Counted from the first letter of the stretch, positions 1 to 6,619 are shown. The stretch is 16,524 nt of DNA from JAWXCH01 sp034440595 (GCA_034440595.1 JAWXCH010000472.1:1-16524); one strand, 5' to 3'. The notes: generated by a model from the sequence alone, not told the origin. Made by a program: numbers and translations.

Positions 1-100
1 AGTTCACTACAGAAACCGCAGTTTAACAGACAATTGCCTAATTCTCCTATTGACCTTTCAGAACCAAATACAACCCATGCAAAAGCTGACGTGGTCCCTA

Positions 101-116
101 GTGTACAAGCGTACAC
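101..116. promoter_or_regulatory. Perfect inverted repeat upstream of tRNA-Pro
   Basis: GTGTAC (101-106) and GTACAC (111-116) form a perfect 6-bp inverted repeat around the spacer AAGC, about 60 nt before the tRNA. It could be an operator or chance. A loose promoter match follows at 127-132 (TTGCGT) and 150-155 (TAAGAT) with a 17-nt spacer; both boxes are poor. No coding gene is visible in 1-174. Confidence 0.25.
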
Positions 117-174
117 AAATTGGCGATTGCGTCAAAATTCGCCGATCGCTAAGATATGAGGCTACTCGCAATTG

Positions 175-249
175 CGGGGCGTAGCTCAGCCTGGCTAGAG
201 CGCCTGGTTTGGGACCAGGAAGTCGCATGTTCGAATCATGTCGCCCCGA
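175..249 (+). tRNA. tRNA-Pro (anticodon TGG)
   Basis: A full cloverleaf can be drawn. The acceptor stem pairs CGGGGCG (175-181) with CGCCCCG (242-248), and A249 is the discriminator base. The D arm is GCTC...GAGC. The anticodon arm is CCTGG-TTTGGGA-CCAGG, placing TGG in the anticodon. The T arm is GCATG-TTCGAAT-CATGT with the conserved TTCGA loop and one G-T wobble. CCA is not encoded. An 8-bp hairpin follows at once. Minus-strand open frames across this gene are not real genes. Confidence 0.97.
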
Positions 250-251
250 CT

Positions 252-270
252 TTTCGGCCTTGGGCCGAAA
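252..270 (+). terminator. Hairpin directly after tRNA-Pro
   Basis: TTTCGGCC (252-259) pairs perfectly with GGCCGAAA (263-270) around a 3-nt loop, 3 nt after the tRNA end. No T-tract follows, so this may be a processing or weak termination structure rather than a classic intrinsic terminator. Confidence 0.45.
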
Positions 271-274
271 GGTA

Positions 275-379
275 GAGCAGGAGATCAATGGAGCAGGTGA
301 ACAGGTGAAAGGCAGAATCGGCTAAGTCCGATTTTGGCCGCATCGGTTCCCTCTCCTGCGGTCACCTGATCCACTGCTC
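275..379. other. Imperfect three-way-junction fold between tRNA-Pro and the TA operon
   Basis: Segment 291-308 is complementary to 362-379 at 15 of 18 positions. Between them lie two perfect short hairpins: AATCGG (316-321) with CCGATT (328-333), and CCGCA (338-342) with TGCGG (357-361). An alternative 8-bp helix, GCAGGAGA (277-284) with TCTCCTGC (352-359), would exclude the second hairpin. This could be a small structured RNA, a relic of a repeat, or chance. I recognise no known RNA family, and nothing shows that it is transcribed. The rest of the gap, 380-557, shows no convincing gene. Confidence 0.25.
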
Positions 380-557
380 AAAATGGAGTTGGTGAGGCTG
401 CGTTCGACACTCGCCTGACCACTATTCTGATTTCTATTATCAGGGCAGCCGTATCGGCTTCATGCTCGAGGACAGCTGATCCCTCGATTCTTCAGCGCCA
501 ACTTTTCTCAATGGTCTATTGCGGTGGATCGCCGTCGAAAACCCTCCAATGGCAAAT

Positions 558-591
558 ATTGACAAAGAATGTCAATAGCGCATAATTGCGC
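558..591 (+). promoter_or_regulatory. Promoter of the parDE-like operon with two operator-like inverted repeats
   Basis: A perfect -35 box TTGACA (559-564) and a near-consensus -10 box CATAAT (581-586) are separated by 16 nt. The first inverted repeat is ATTGACA (558-564) with TGTCAAT (570-576) around 5 nt, covering the -35 box. The second is GCGCA (578-582) with TGCGC (587-591) around TAAT, covering the -10 box. ParD-type antitoxins bind palindromes in their own promoters, so autoregulation here is an inference from this layout. Confidence 0.7.
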
Positions 592-607
592 AAATGGAGG
601 AACACCT

Positions 608-856
608 ATGTCCAGCACGCTAAATCTCTCGCTGACTGACGAGTTGCGCGCCTATGTCGACGCCAATAGTGGCGACGGCACACTCTATGCTACCCCGAGC
701 GAGTTCGTACGCGACCTGCTACGACAAAAAAAACTGCACGATGAATCTGCGAAGTTGCGCCAAGCGATTATCGAGGGGTATCAAGACATGATCGCGGGGA
801 GAACGGTCGAATACAACGGGGATCTGCTAGGGCTGCTTTCCCAGGTGGAGCGGTGA
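608..856 (+). CDS. parD: ParD-like antitoxin (type II TA, ribbon-helix-helix)
   Basis: 82-aa protein, the usual size for ParD/CC2985-type antitoxins. The N-terminal segment STLNLSLTDELRAYVDA, then TPSEFVRDLLRQK, is the typical ribbon-helix-helix layout: a short DNA-contacting beta strand (residues 2-8) and two helices, with the SEFVRDLL signature around residues 31-38. The C-terminal half, rich in charged and Leu/Ile residues, would wrap the toxin. The ATG at 608 is chosen because GGAGG (596-600) precedes it at a good distance; an in-frame upstream ATG at 569 lies inside the promoter. The stop overlaps the toxin start by 4 nt, so the pair is translationally coupled. It should neutralise the ParE-like toxin and repress the operon through the palindromes at 558-591. 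The TA identity is confident, the exact subfamily less so. Confidence 0.88.
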   Translation: MSSTLNLSLTDELRAYVDANSGDGTLYATPSEFVRDLLRQKKLHDESAKLRQAIIEGYQDMIAGRTVEYNGDLLGLLSQVER

Positions 857-1212
857 CACGCCCCAGCAAGTCCAAGGTCCGACTGACGCAGCGTGCGTTG
901 CGTGATCTAGTCGATATTCTTGAGTTTTCCACGCGGACGTGGAGCAGGAAAGTCTGCACGAAGTATCTGTCGGACCTTAAGGCGGGCCTAGATCGACTAC
1001 AGCGAAATCCTGCGTTGGCTAGCTTATCCGGGAGTCTACACGCTTCACTTCGATTCTATCAGGTGAACCAACATCTATTCGTGTGCGACGTAAAGCCGGG
1101 ATCGATCGTTGTACTTAGCGTATTCCACGCCAGCATGGACGTAACGGGTCGGCTGACACATTTACAGCCCACACTAGCTGCAGAAGTAGAAATGCTACAC
1201 AGACTGCGGTGA
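853..1212 (+). CDS. parE: ParE/RelE-superfamily toxin
   Basis: 119-aa basic protein directly downstream of the ParD-like antitoxin, starting with GTG inside a 4-nt GTGA overlap; GGTGGAG at 844-850 is a plausible ribosome site. The N-terminal half has the RelE/ParE pattern: a strand (residues 8-12, VRLTQ), then an amphipathic helical hairpin (RALRDLVDILEFSTRTW and YLSDLKAGLDRLQRNPAL). The C-terminal half has the beta-sheet pattern LRFYQVNQHLFVCDVKPGSIVVLSVFHASMD. ParE toxins usually poison DNA gyrase, while RelE toxins cut mRNA on the ribosome. The pairing with a ParD-type antitoxin favours ParE, but the target cannot be read from sequence. It is about 20 residues longer than a typical ParE, the excess being a C-terminal tail. 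No promoter of its own is visible. Confidence 0.85.
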   Translation: MTRPSKSKVRLTQRALRDLVDILEFSTRTWSRKVCTKYLSDLKAGLDRLQRNPALASLSGSLHASLRFYQVNQHLFVCDVKPGSIVVLSVFHASMDVTGRLTHLQPTLAAEVEMLHRLR

Positions 1213-1249
1213 AAGCGCTGGATCACGCGACCCTCAGCCCCGACACCCC

Positions 1250-2047
1250 CTACTCTTCCTTCCGCCCCGCGGCTTCAACTCCGCGAAAACTCCACGCACC
1301 GCGATCATTTTGTCGCTTTGCACCAGCGGGATTTTTGGGATTCTGATGCAAGCCACTGACGGACCAGTACACGCCAGCATCAAAGCGAGTCAGCCGCTGA
1401 CTCCCCTTGAAGGAGTCTTCAATGAGAAATTGGACGTAACCGATGAACGGGCGCTCTTTGGCAAAGAACTCGGGATCCTGCTTCACCAACCAGCGACAGA
1501 AAGCGTCTTCGTCACTCCCCCAGTCGATGTCGTCACGGCGGGACCATTCCTCGAGCTTCGCGTGGTACGTCTCGCTCGCCCGTCGAGCCAATCCGATACG
1601 TGTAGTGTAGAGCGGAGTTCCCGGATTACGCGGATCTTCTTTCTTATCGGTCGGCTGCCAGTCGGACCAGTGAACGCGGTCGGCGCTGTAACGAACGTAA
1701 ATGCTTGGGGTATAAAAAATCGCCGATTTCTGACCAGTTGCAACATCTGCCGGATAATTGGTCTGTAGTGTTATCCGAATTCCCGCGTTTTGCGGCGGTA
1801 TCCAACTCCTTCCTATGGCGAGCGGCTCGGTTTCGATCCAGCCGTCGCGGTACGTAGTTTTTTCCCCGTCCCAGCCGAAACCTTCCTTGGTGCAGCCCAG
1901 ACGCTCAGGCTCGGACCAGGTGGCCAGCTTGGCGGCCTGCTCGGGCTGGGTAAAGTCGATCACCTGCTGTTGGCCACTCGTAATGATCGCTGTAGCCACA
2001 TCGGTAGATAGGCACGCGATAACCAGGGCGAGAATGCAACGGAACAT
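1250..2047 (-). CDS. Secreted hypothetical protein
   Basis: 265-aa protein that I do not recognise. The ATG at 2047 is preferred over an upstream TTG (2095) because it begins a clean signal peptide: FRC, then a hydrophobic core ILALVIACLS, then a polar end with an ATA-type cleavage site near residue 20. The mature part is Trp-rich and looks like an all-beta extracytoplasmic domain. One stretch, YSADRVHWSDW, resembles a degenerate Asp-box (S-x-D-x-x-x-x-W) of the kind seen in BNR/sialidase repeats, but a single imperfect copy is weak evidence. The C-terminal third contains acidic and Trp-rich helices and a basic end. It is convergent with parE (37-nt gap) and divergent from the hydrolase at 2322, so it is probably transcribed alone. 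A cell-envelope or periplasmic role is inferred from the signal peptide only. Confidence 0.7.
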   Translation of the reverse strand: MFRCILALVIACLSTDVATAIITSGQQQVIDFTQPEQAAKLATWSEPERLGCTKEGFGWDGEKTTYRDGWIETEPLAIGRSWIPPQNAGIRITLQTNYPADVATGQKSAIFYTPSIYVRYSADRVHWSDWQPTDKKEDPRNPGTPLYTTRIGLARRASETYHAKLEEWSRRDDIDWGSDEDAFCRWLVKQDPEFFAKERPFIGYVQFLIEDSFKGSQRLTRFDAGVYWSVSGLHQNPKNPAGAKRQNDRGAWSFRGVEAAGRKEE

Positions 2048-2321
2048 GAGCTGCCTTAGGGTTGAGGGCCAATAGCAGATGTCGTTTACGGCCAAAAAGC
2101 TTCAGACCATTGCCTCAACCTACCTGCGCGCGCGAGCAGGATCAAGCTAATAACGGTCTAGCCGTCGTGCCTAAGGTTCGCGCTGTGCAGGACGAGCAGG
2201 TGATGGCTAAAACCAAATTTTGTCCATTTCGGCCAAATCGGTTGCTTCTCTCGCGGTCGCATCTTCTACTAGTATGCTGCGATACCGCTCACCTTCGACG
2301 CTCAATACCGTGAGGGCTTCC

Positions 2322-3785
2322 ATGCGTGCTGCAATCAACCGACCGCTCTTCGGCACTATGCTGGCCGCTCTCACTGCACTAATTCTGCTGTCGTGTACCA
2401 CTTTGGCTGCCGACGACACTGCTACGACTAAATCCAAGCCAAAGTCGATTGACGGCAGTTGGCAAGGCACGCTCAAAGTCAGCGGCGTTGAATTGCGGCT
2501 GATGTTTCATTTCGGCAAGGACGAAAAGGGTAACCTCAAGGCCACGCTCGACAGCCCCAACCAGGGTGCAAAAGGGATTGCCGTAGATTCAGCTACGGTC
2601 TCGGGAGATGCCGTCGAAGTTGAAGTCAAGGTTATTCAAGGAACGTTCGAAGGAAAACTCAACGAAGACGGAACCCTTATCAAGGGTCAATGGACTCAGC
2701 TCGGCAACGTTCTGCCGCTCGACATAAAGCGGCTGGACGAGAAACCGCCGGAAGGACGGCCACAGGATCCGAAAAAGCCTTATCCTTACAACGAGGAAGA
2801 AGTCATTTGCGAAAATAAGGCAGCAAAGATCAAGCTGGCCGGCACGCTCACCTGGCCCAAGGGAAATGGACCGGTTCCCGCCGTGTTGTTGATTACCGGC
2901 TCGGGCCCACAAGATCGCAATGAATCCGTCGTGGGTCATAAACCGTTTTTGGTCCTGGCCGATTTTCTTACACGTCGCGGGATTGCGGTTCTGCGTCTAG
3001 ACGACCGTGGCGTCGGTGGCTCGACCGGTGAGTGGGAGAATGCCACTACTCATGATTTGACCGGAGATGCGCTGGCTGCCGTGGCATTTCTGAAAGCGCG
3101 GAAGGAGATCGATCCGCGCCGCATTGGGATGCTCGGCCACAGCGAGGGGGGCCTGATCGCACCCCTGGCCGCCAGCCGCTCAGGCGACGTGGCGTTTATC
3201 GTCATGATGGCCGGCACTGGCGTAAATGGTGAGGAGATTTTGAATCGCCAAGGCGAGCTGCTGGCCCCGATCCTGGGCCAAGGACAAGATGCTGCCAAGA
3301 ATTCGCATTGGCATTCCACCAACCGCGAAATCATCAATGTTTTAAAGGTGGAACCTGATCAAGCCAAAGCTGAAGCCAAGATTCGCGATCTTGTCGCCAA
3401 GGCGGTCGAACATTCAGTGGGCGCACAGGCAGAACTGCAAAAGGCCCAGGCCGAGGCGCAATTGAAAAGAATCCTGTCGCCATGGATGCGGTTTTTTCTG
3501 ACCTACGAGCCGCGGATCGCGTTAAGGAAAGTGCGCTGCCCGGTGCTGGCGATCAATGGCGAAAAGGACATGCAAGTCGATCCCAAGCAAAATCTACCTC
3601 CCCTCGAAGCCGCGCTCAAAGAAGGTGGAAACAAGCATTACACCGTAAAGGAATTGCCCGGGCTGAACCATCTCTTCCAGCACTGCAAGACAGGCTCCCC
3701 GACCGAATACGGCGCCATTGAAGAAACGATCGCACCGGAAGTCCTGGAACTGATCACGACGTGGATCGTCGACCGCACGAAGTGA
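2322..3785 (+). CDS. Exported alpha/beta hydrolase, EstD-like esterase
   Basis: 487-aa protein starting at ATG 2322, preceded by GAGGG (2312-2316). Open frame extends upstream to a TTG at 2220, but the chosen start gives a signal peptide with a hydrophobic core ending LILLSC-TTLAAD. The LLSC is a poor lipobox, so either a lipoprotein or ordinary cleavage after LA is possible. Residues about 45-140 form a beta-rich N-terminal domain (SIDGSWQGTLKV...). From about 165 comes the hydrolase core: oxyanion-region motif TGSGPQDRNE, the strand and loop LRLDDRGVGGSTG, nucleophile elbow GHSEGG with Ser274, acid Asp416 in NGEKD, and His450 in GLNHLF. The two-domain layout and these motifs match EstD-type carboxylesterases of the Thermotoga maritima kind. 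The natural substrate is unknown. Action outside the cytoplasm follows from the signal peptide. The gene is divergent from the secreted protein at 1250-2047 and separate from the PadR operon. Confidence 0.85.
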   Translation: MRAAINRPLFGTMLAALTALILLSCTTLAADDTATTKSKPKSIDGSWQGTLKVSGVELRLMFHFGKDEKGNLKATLDSPNQGAKGIAVDSATVSGDAVEVEVKVIQGTFEGKLNEDGTLIKGQWTQLGNVLPLDIKRLDEKPPEGRPQDPKKPYPYNEEEVICENKAAKIKLAGTLTWPKGNGPVPAVLLITGSGPQDRNESVVGHKPFLVLADFLTRRGIAVLRLDDRGVGGSTGEWENATTHDLTGDALAAVAFLKARKEIDPRRIGMLGHSEGGLIAPLAASRSGDVAFIVMMAGTGVNGEEILNRQGELLAPILGQGQDAAKNSHWHSTNREIINVLKVEPDQAKAEAKIRDLVAKAVEHSVGAQAELQKAQAEAQLKRILSPWMRFFLTYEPRIALRKVRCPVLAINGEKDMQVDPKQNLPPLEAALKEGGNKHYTVKELPGLNHLFQHCKTGSPTEYGAIEETIAPEVLELITTWIVDRTK

Positions 3786-3855
3786 CAAGTGTTGGAAAAC
3801 GGCACGGCTGTGTATGGAAATTTCAAACTCAATTCCTGCCGTCACTCGAAATCGC

Positions 3856-3909
3856 TTGACTCCTTCTCCAATAATATATATCATTGAACGATATATCGTA
3901 CGACGATAT
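3856..3909 (+). promoter_or_regulatory. padR operon promoter with two overlapping palindromic operators
   Basis: A -35 box TTGACT (3856-3861) and a -10 box TATCAT (3879-3884) are spaced by 17 nt, each one base off consensus. Palindrome 1 is ATATATC (3876-3882) with GATATAT (3890-3896), 7-nt spacer, covering the -10 box. Palindrome 2 is ATATCGT (3893-3899) with ACGATAT (3903-3909), 3-nt spacer. They share 3893-3896. The position over the -10 box and likely start point suits a repressor site, most simply for the PadR protein encoded next (inference). Confidence 0.65.
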
Positions 3910-3964
3910 TTAGTACTGTTGGCGGCTGACAGGAGGCGAAGGCTAACAAACCTTGCAAAACACG

Positions 3965-4354
3965 ATGGCAAAAGAGTCAACGGCGAAAAAATCAGCCCTT
4001 TCCATTAGCGAAGTGGAGTTTCAAATCCTCATGGCTGTGGCAGATGCTCCGCGACATGGCTATGGAATCATGCAAGAAGTCGCCACTAGCACGGAAGGAG
4101 CGGTGCAATTGGGGCCTGGAACCCTGTATGGCGCGATCAAGCGGATGCTGGCGGCCGGATTGATCGAAGAGTCACCTCGGCGTCCGGCGGCAAAGGACGA
4201 TGACGAACGCCGGCGTTGTTATTATCGAATTACGAAGGTAGGACAACGCGTCGCCGAGGCCGAAGCAAAACGTTTGGCAGCGATTCTTCAGCTTGCCATG
4301 GCCAAGAAGTTCATCTCGCGACAGGAACTAGCTGTTGAGGGAGGGTTTGCATGA
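3965..4354 (+). CDS. PadR-family transcriptional regulator
   Basis: 129-aa winged-helix regulator. The PadR N-terminal domain runs from about residue 14 (SEVEFQILMAVADAPRHGYGIMQEV) through the recognition-helix segment LGPGTLYGAIKRMLAAGLIEE to the wing and RCYYRITKVGQRVAEAEAKRL, with the characteristic HGYGI, GTLYxAIxRM and YYxIT signatures. It is a short PadR protein with a brief C-terminal helix for dimerisation. The start is uncertain: ATG 3965 is conventional, but GGAGG (3932-3936) and GAAGG (3938-3942) sit closer to an in-frame TTG at 3953, which would add four residues. It overlaps the next gene by 4 nt (ATGA), so the two are coupled. It probably represses its own operon through the overlapping palindromes at 3876-3909. 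The inducing signal is unknown. Confidence 0.92.
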   Translation: MAKESTAKKSALSISEVEFQILMAVADAPRHGYGIMQEVATSTEGAVQLGPGTLYGAIKRMLAAGLIEESPRRPAAKDDDERRRCYYRITKVGQRVAEAEAKRLAAILQLAMAKKFISRQELAVEGGFA

Positions 4355-5046
4355 CAAACCCACGCCCGGTTGCCTGGTCGGTTCGTTTATACAAGCAGTT
4401 GTTGCGAGCGTATCCCCGCGATTTTCGCAAGCAGTTTGCGATTGAGATGGAACTGGTTTTCGAGAACTTGGCCAGCGAAGCCTGGCAACGCGATCACCTG
4501 CGCGGGCTACTATGTCTTTGGGTTCGCATACTGGCGGATTGGTTGCGGAGTTTACCCGTTGAGCATTACCGTGACATCAAAGGAACCTATGCCATGAATC
4601 GTCTTGCTGCGACCGGCTCGGGTATTTCGATTGTGCCAGACCCAACTCCAATGCGAATTGCTGGCCGCGCTATTCTTGCTGTGGTAACCTCGTATCTGCT
4701 GTATTTAACGTTCGGGGCCGTGTTGCACATCTCGATGCTAGGGGCGTCGTTACTGTGGCGTGATGCAGCGGATTACCAGAAGTGGCCGCCATCCGGAGTG
4801 ATTCTGTTTCTCCTGCCGTCACTTTTAACTGGACTGGTCGCTTGCCGCGTGCAGGGCATGTATCGTCCACACTGGACTGCTCCAATTGGCCCAGTCGCGA
4901 CGGTACTGGTATTTTCGGTCGGCAGCGCCGGAACGCCGTGGTACGGTGTTTTAGCAAGCGTTGCGTTGACAGCCGCTGCGACACTTCTCGGAAGCGTTAT
5001 CTCAGAAAAGATCGCAAGGGCCAGCGCAACAGCATGTCCTGCGTGA
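4351..5046 (+). CDS. PadR-associated membrane protein with permease-prefix-like N-terminus
   Basis: 231-aa protein whose ATG overlaps the padR stop. Residues about 10-75 (RLYKQLLRAYPRDFRKQFAI, then LVFENLASEA, then LW..RILADWLRSLPVEHYRD) match the cytoplasmic prefix I know from PadR-linked permeases, in which L-x-R-x-YP-x-x-FR and a later EH are typical. The rest has about four hydrophobic segments (roughly residues 104-128, 149-166, 180-195 and 200-217), enough for a small integral membrane protein. In many bacteria this prefix is fused to an FtsX/MacB-type ABC permease; here no permease domain or ATPase follows. The coupling to PadR implies that its level is set by that repressor. The function is unknown; a membrane-stress or transport-accessory role is only a guess. 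Confidence 0.8.
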   Translation: MTNPRPVAWSVRLYKQLLRAYPRDFRKQFAIEMELVFENLASEAWQRDHLRGLLCLWVRILADWLRSLPVEHYRDIKGTYAMNRLAATGSGISIVPDPTPMRIAGRAILAVVTSYLLYLTFGAVLHISMLGASLLWRDAADYQKWPPSGVILFLLPSLLTGLVACRVQGMYRPHWTAPIGPVATVLVFSVGSAGTPWYGVLASVALTAAATLLGSVISEKIARASATACPA

Positions 5047-5088
5047 GATATTGCGGCCGTGATCCTTGTCGAACATCACCGAACGATC

Positions 5089-5226
5089 ATGCATTTCAAA
5101 TACTTCCCATCCGGAGCCGAAGATACGCCCCTACTGCTGATCTACGAAAGCAATTCAATGGGAGCTAGCGCCGCCGTCTTAAAATCAGGACTGGTGATCT
5201 TGGTCGGTGCGGTAATGACTTTCTGA
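5089..5226 (+). CDS. Possible 45-aa small ORF
   Basis: An open frame of 45 codons from ATG 5089 (or 55 from GTG 5059) reads MHFKYFPSGAEDTPLLLIYE and continues SNSMGASAAVLKSGLVILVG to its stop at 5226. The composition is protein-like, with a soluble start and a short hydrophobic end. It fills the gap after the PadR-linked membrane gene and ends 4 nt before the convergent small gene at 5231. No ribosome site is visible before either start, and I recognise no family with certainty, so chance is a real possibility. Confidence 0.22.
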   Translation: MHFKYFPSGAEDTPLLLIYESNSMGASAAVLKSGLVILVGAVMTF

Positions 5227-5230
5227 CCCG

Positions 5231-5446
5231 CTAACCAGTCCTGTCGTCGCGACGCGCCGCTTTGCTAATCATAGGCTTTCGCGGTGGAAGGTTGATGTAT
5301 GTTCGCCCTGATTCTTGCTGACGCCGTTGAATGTCAGCAAAAATCTGAGTCAAATCGTAATTGAACTTGGCCCCCAGGCGATGCCGGATGGCTTTAATTT
5401 CTTCGGTAGGATCCGGGGTCACTTCGTCTGCACGGTTAAGAATCAT
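5231..5446 (-). CDS. Small conserved-looking hypothetical protein (AKFNYD...SGRTY...LPP type)
   Basis: 71-aa protein from ATG 5446; GGTGAC lies 5 nt upstream. The pattern DPTEEIKAIRHRLGAKFNYD, then IFADIQRRQQESGRTYINLP, resembles a family of small soluble proteins I recall from cyanobacteria and planctomycetes: an acidic helical start, the invariant-looking KFNYDL core (residues 27-32), a second helix, and SGRxY followed by a Pro-rich end. No function is established for that family as far as I know. Its members often occur near toxin-like genes, but no partner is evident here. It lies 60 nt downstream of the PEP-CTERM gene on the same strand and may be cotranscribed. The last ten or so residues are basic and may be disordered. 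Confidence 0.62.
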   Translation of the reverse strand: MILNRADEVTPDPTEEIKAIRHRLGAKFNYDLTQIFADIQRRQQESGRTYINLPPRKPMISKAARRDDRTG

Positions 5447-5506
5447 CGTAGGTCACCAAAAGTTGCATTTCGGCAGTATATCAGGAAACTCGAAAACGCT
5501 TACCGA

Positions 5507-6205
5507 TCATAGTGACATCCAGGCTGAAAGGCTGTACTTCCGACGGGCTAGTAGCATCACCCCACCCACTCCCACCGCCGCCAACAACCACGTCGCCGGT
5601 TCCGGGATGACTCCCTCCAGCACGAAGTTCGCATGGCCGTCCTGCGGGTTGTCGGTTGCCAAGAAAGTGTAGTCGGCTACTCCACCACCACCGGCGATCC
5701 CTACAAACGCGCTGCCGACACTGCCAAAACTGCTCGGCAGGAGTTCTGCACCCGTCCCCCAACCCGACTTGTATCCCTCTGGTGACGAGACGACCAGGTA
5801 ATACGTGCCGGCAGGGAGTGGGACGTTCAAGCCGTCAAACGTCCGCGGGGCGTGTTCACCGTCGGGTGTGCCCGAGGGAAACAGCGCATTCCACGTCCCC
5901 AGCACGTTGCTCGCGGTGGCGTCGAAGCCGATGGCATTCATCAGTTGCAAAGTCATTGGGCTTTGCTGACTGTCGGATCCGTCCCCATTGAGATACAGCG
6001 TGATGCTGTTGGCAATGATGTCCTGATTCAGCGTGAATTGCTGCCCTATGACGAGATTCACTTCGGGGTCGAAGCTGAACCCCACCCCGTAGCCGCCGTT
6101 TCCTTCCGTTTCGGTGCCGAGGATCATCTCGGCCGTCGCGGGGGAGGCATTGAGCATCACCAATGCGATCAGCAACACAGTAAATCGAATCAAAGATGTC
6201 TTCAC
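5507..6205 (-). CDS. PEP-CTERM sorting-domain exported protein
   Basis: 232-aa protein starting at GTG 6205. GGAGGA precedes it by 5 nt and the codons after it give a signal peptide (KTSLIRF, then VLLIALVMLNA, cleavage after ATA near residue 25), so longer in-frame starts up to 6325 are rejected. The mature region (about 27-198) is a Gly-, Ser- and Thr-rich beta domain with segments such as GQQFTLNQDIIANSITLYLN and PLPAGTYYLVVSSPEGYKSG. The C-terminus is a textbook PEP-CTERM tripartite signal: PEP at 201-203, a transmembrane helix (about 206-220), then ARRK. In other bacteria such proteins are sorted by an exosortase and linked to the outer surface or extracellular matrix. No exosortase is in this window. 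The beta domain could bind a surface ligand, but nothing shows which. Confidence 0.9.
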   Translation of the reverse strand: MKTSLIRFTVLLIALVMLNASPATAEMILGTETEGNGGYGVGFSFDPEVNLVIGQQFTLNQDIIANSITLYLNGDGSDSQQSPMTLQLMNAIGFDATASNVLGTWNALFPSGTPDGEHAPRTFDGLNVPLPAGTYYLVVSSPEGYKSGWGTGAELLPSSFGSVGSAFVGIAGGGGVADYTFLATDNPQDGHANFVLEGVIPEPATWLLAAVGVGGVMLLARRKYSLSAWMSL

Positions 6206-6266
6206 GTCGCTCCTCCTTGAGCTTGCACAATGGCCACCGCATCCGCTTGCCGCACGGGCGGGGGGA

Positions 6267-6295
6267 ACTGTACTAAGGATTTCGAATCGTGTCCA
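6267..6295 (-). promoter_or_regulatory. Candidate promoter of the PEP-CTERM gene
   Basis: On the minus strand, TGGACA (6295-6290, one base off TTGACA) and TACAGT (6272-6267, four of six matches) are separated by exactly 17 nt. They lie about 60 nt ahead of the GTG start and after the csbD terminator. The match is moderate and by eye. Confidence 0.4.
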
Positions 6296-6330
6296 GGCGG
6301 GAGATGCGGTGTTGCTAGCACGCACAAAAC

Positions 6331-6388
6331 AAAAAAAGCCGCACGACCTCGTTCAGCAGTGGTTGCTGGCGGAGGATCGTGCGGCTTT
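6331..6388 (-). terminator. Long stem-loop terminator of the csbD-like gene
   Basis: AAAGCCGCACGA (6335-6346) pairs perfectly over 12 bp with TCGTGCGGCTTT (6377-6388). The stem can be extended by CCTC/GAGG (6347-6350, 6372-6375) past a one-base bulge, and the tip holds CAGCA/TGCTG (6354-6358, 6364-6368) around a 5-nt loop. On the minus strand the stem runs into a run of seven T (6337-6331), 20 nt after the csbD stop. This is an unusually tall intrinsic terminator. Confidence 0.85.
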
Positions 6389-6407
6389 GAAATGAGGGTA
6401 CTGGGTG

Positions 6408-6584
6408 CTACGTGCGATTCCCCTGCACCACGTCCTTCACCTTTTCAATCGCCTTTTCGGCGGCTTGCTTGGTCTTGCCAGCGGCCTGATCGATTTTGCC
6501 TTCGCGTTTCAGCTTGTCATTATCGGTCAGCGCACCGGCGGCTTCTTTGACACGACCCTTGATTTCGTCACCTTTACCGCTCAT
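6408..6584 (-). CDS. csbD: CsbD-family stress-response protein
   Basis: 58-aa, highly charged protein with the CsbD pattern: MSGKGDEIKGRVKEAAGALT, a Lys/Gly segment with DxxLKREGKxDQAAGKTKQA, then a second helix EKAIEKVKDVVQ. The length is normal for the family. ATG 6584 is preceded by GAAAGGAA at a suitable distance; an in-frame upstream start at 6626 lacks support. CsbD proteins are induced by general stress in many bacteria, including sigma-B control in Bacillus, but their biochemical role is not known. The gene has its own terminator (6331-6388) and an inverted repeat upstream (6620-6635), so it appears monocistronic. Confidence 0.92.
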   Translation of the reverse strand: MSGKGDEIKGRVKEAAGALTDNDKLKREGKIDQAAGKTKQAAEKAIEKVKDVVQGNRT

Positions 6585-6619
6585 GGTATGGTTCCTTTCA
6601 AATGGATTGCTATCCGATT

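Noticed and set aside
58..288. Open frame on the minus strand across the tRNA
   Set aside because: It is the antisense of tRNA-Pro; such translations are a common false gene call.
1310..2075. Several plus-strand frames opposite the secreted hypothetical gene
   Set aside because: They lack domain-like sequence and mirror the minus-strand gene, which has a signal peptide and protein-like composition.
6206..6325. Longer N-terminus of the PEP-CTERM protein
   Set aside because: GTG 6205 has a strong GGAGGA ribosome site and begins a standard signal peptide; the extension covers the candidate promoter.
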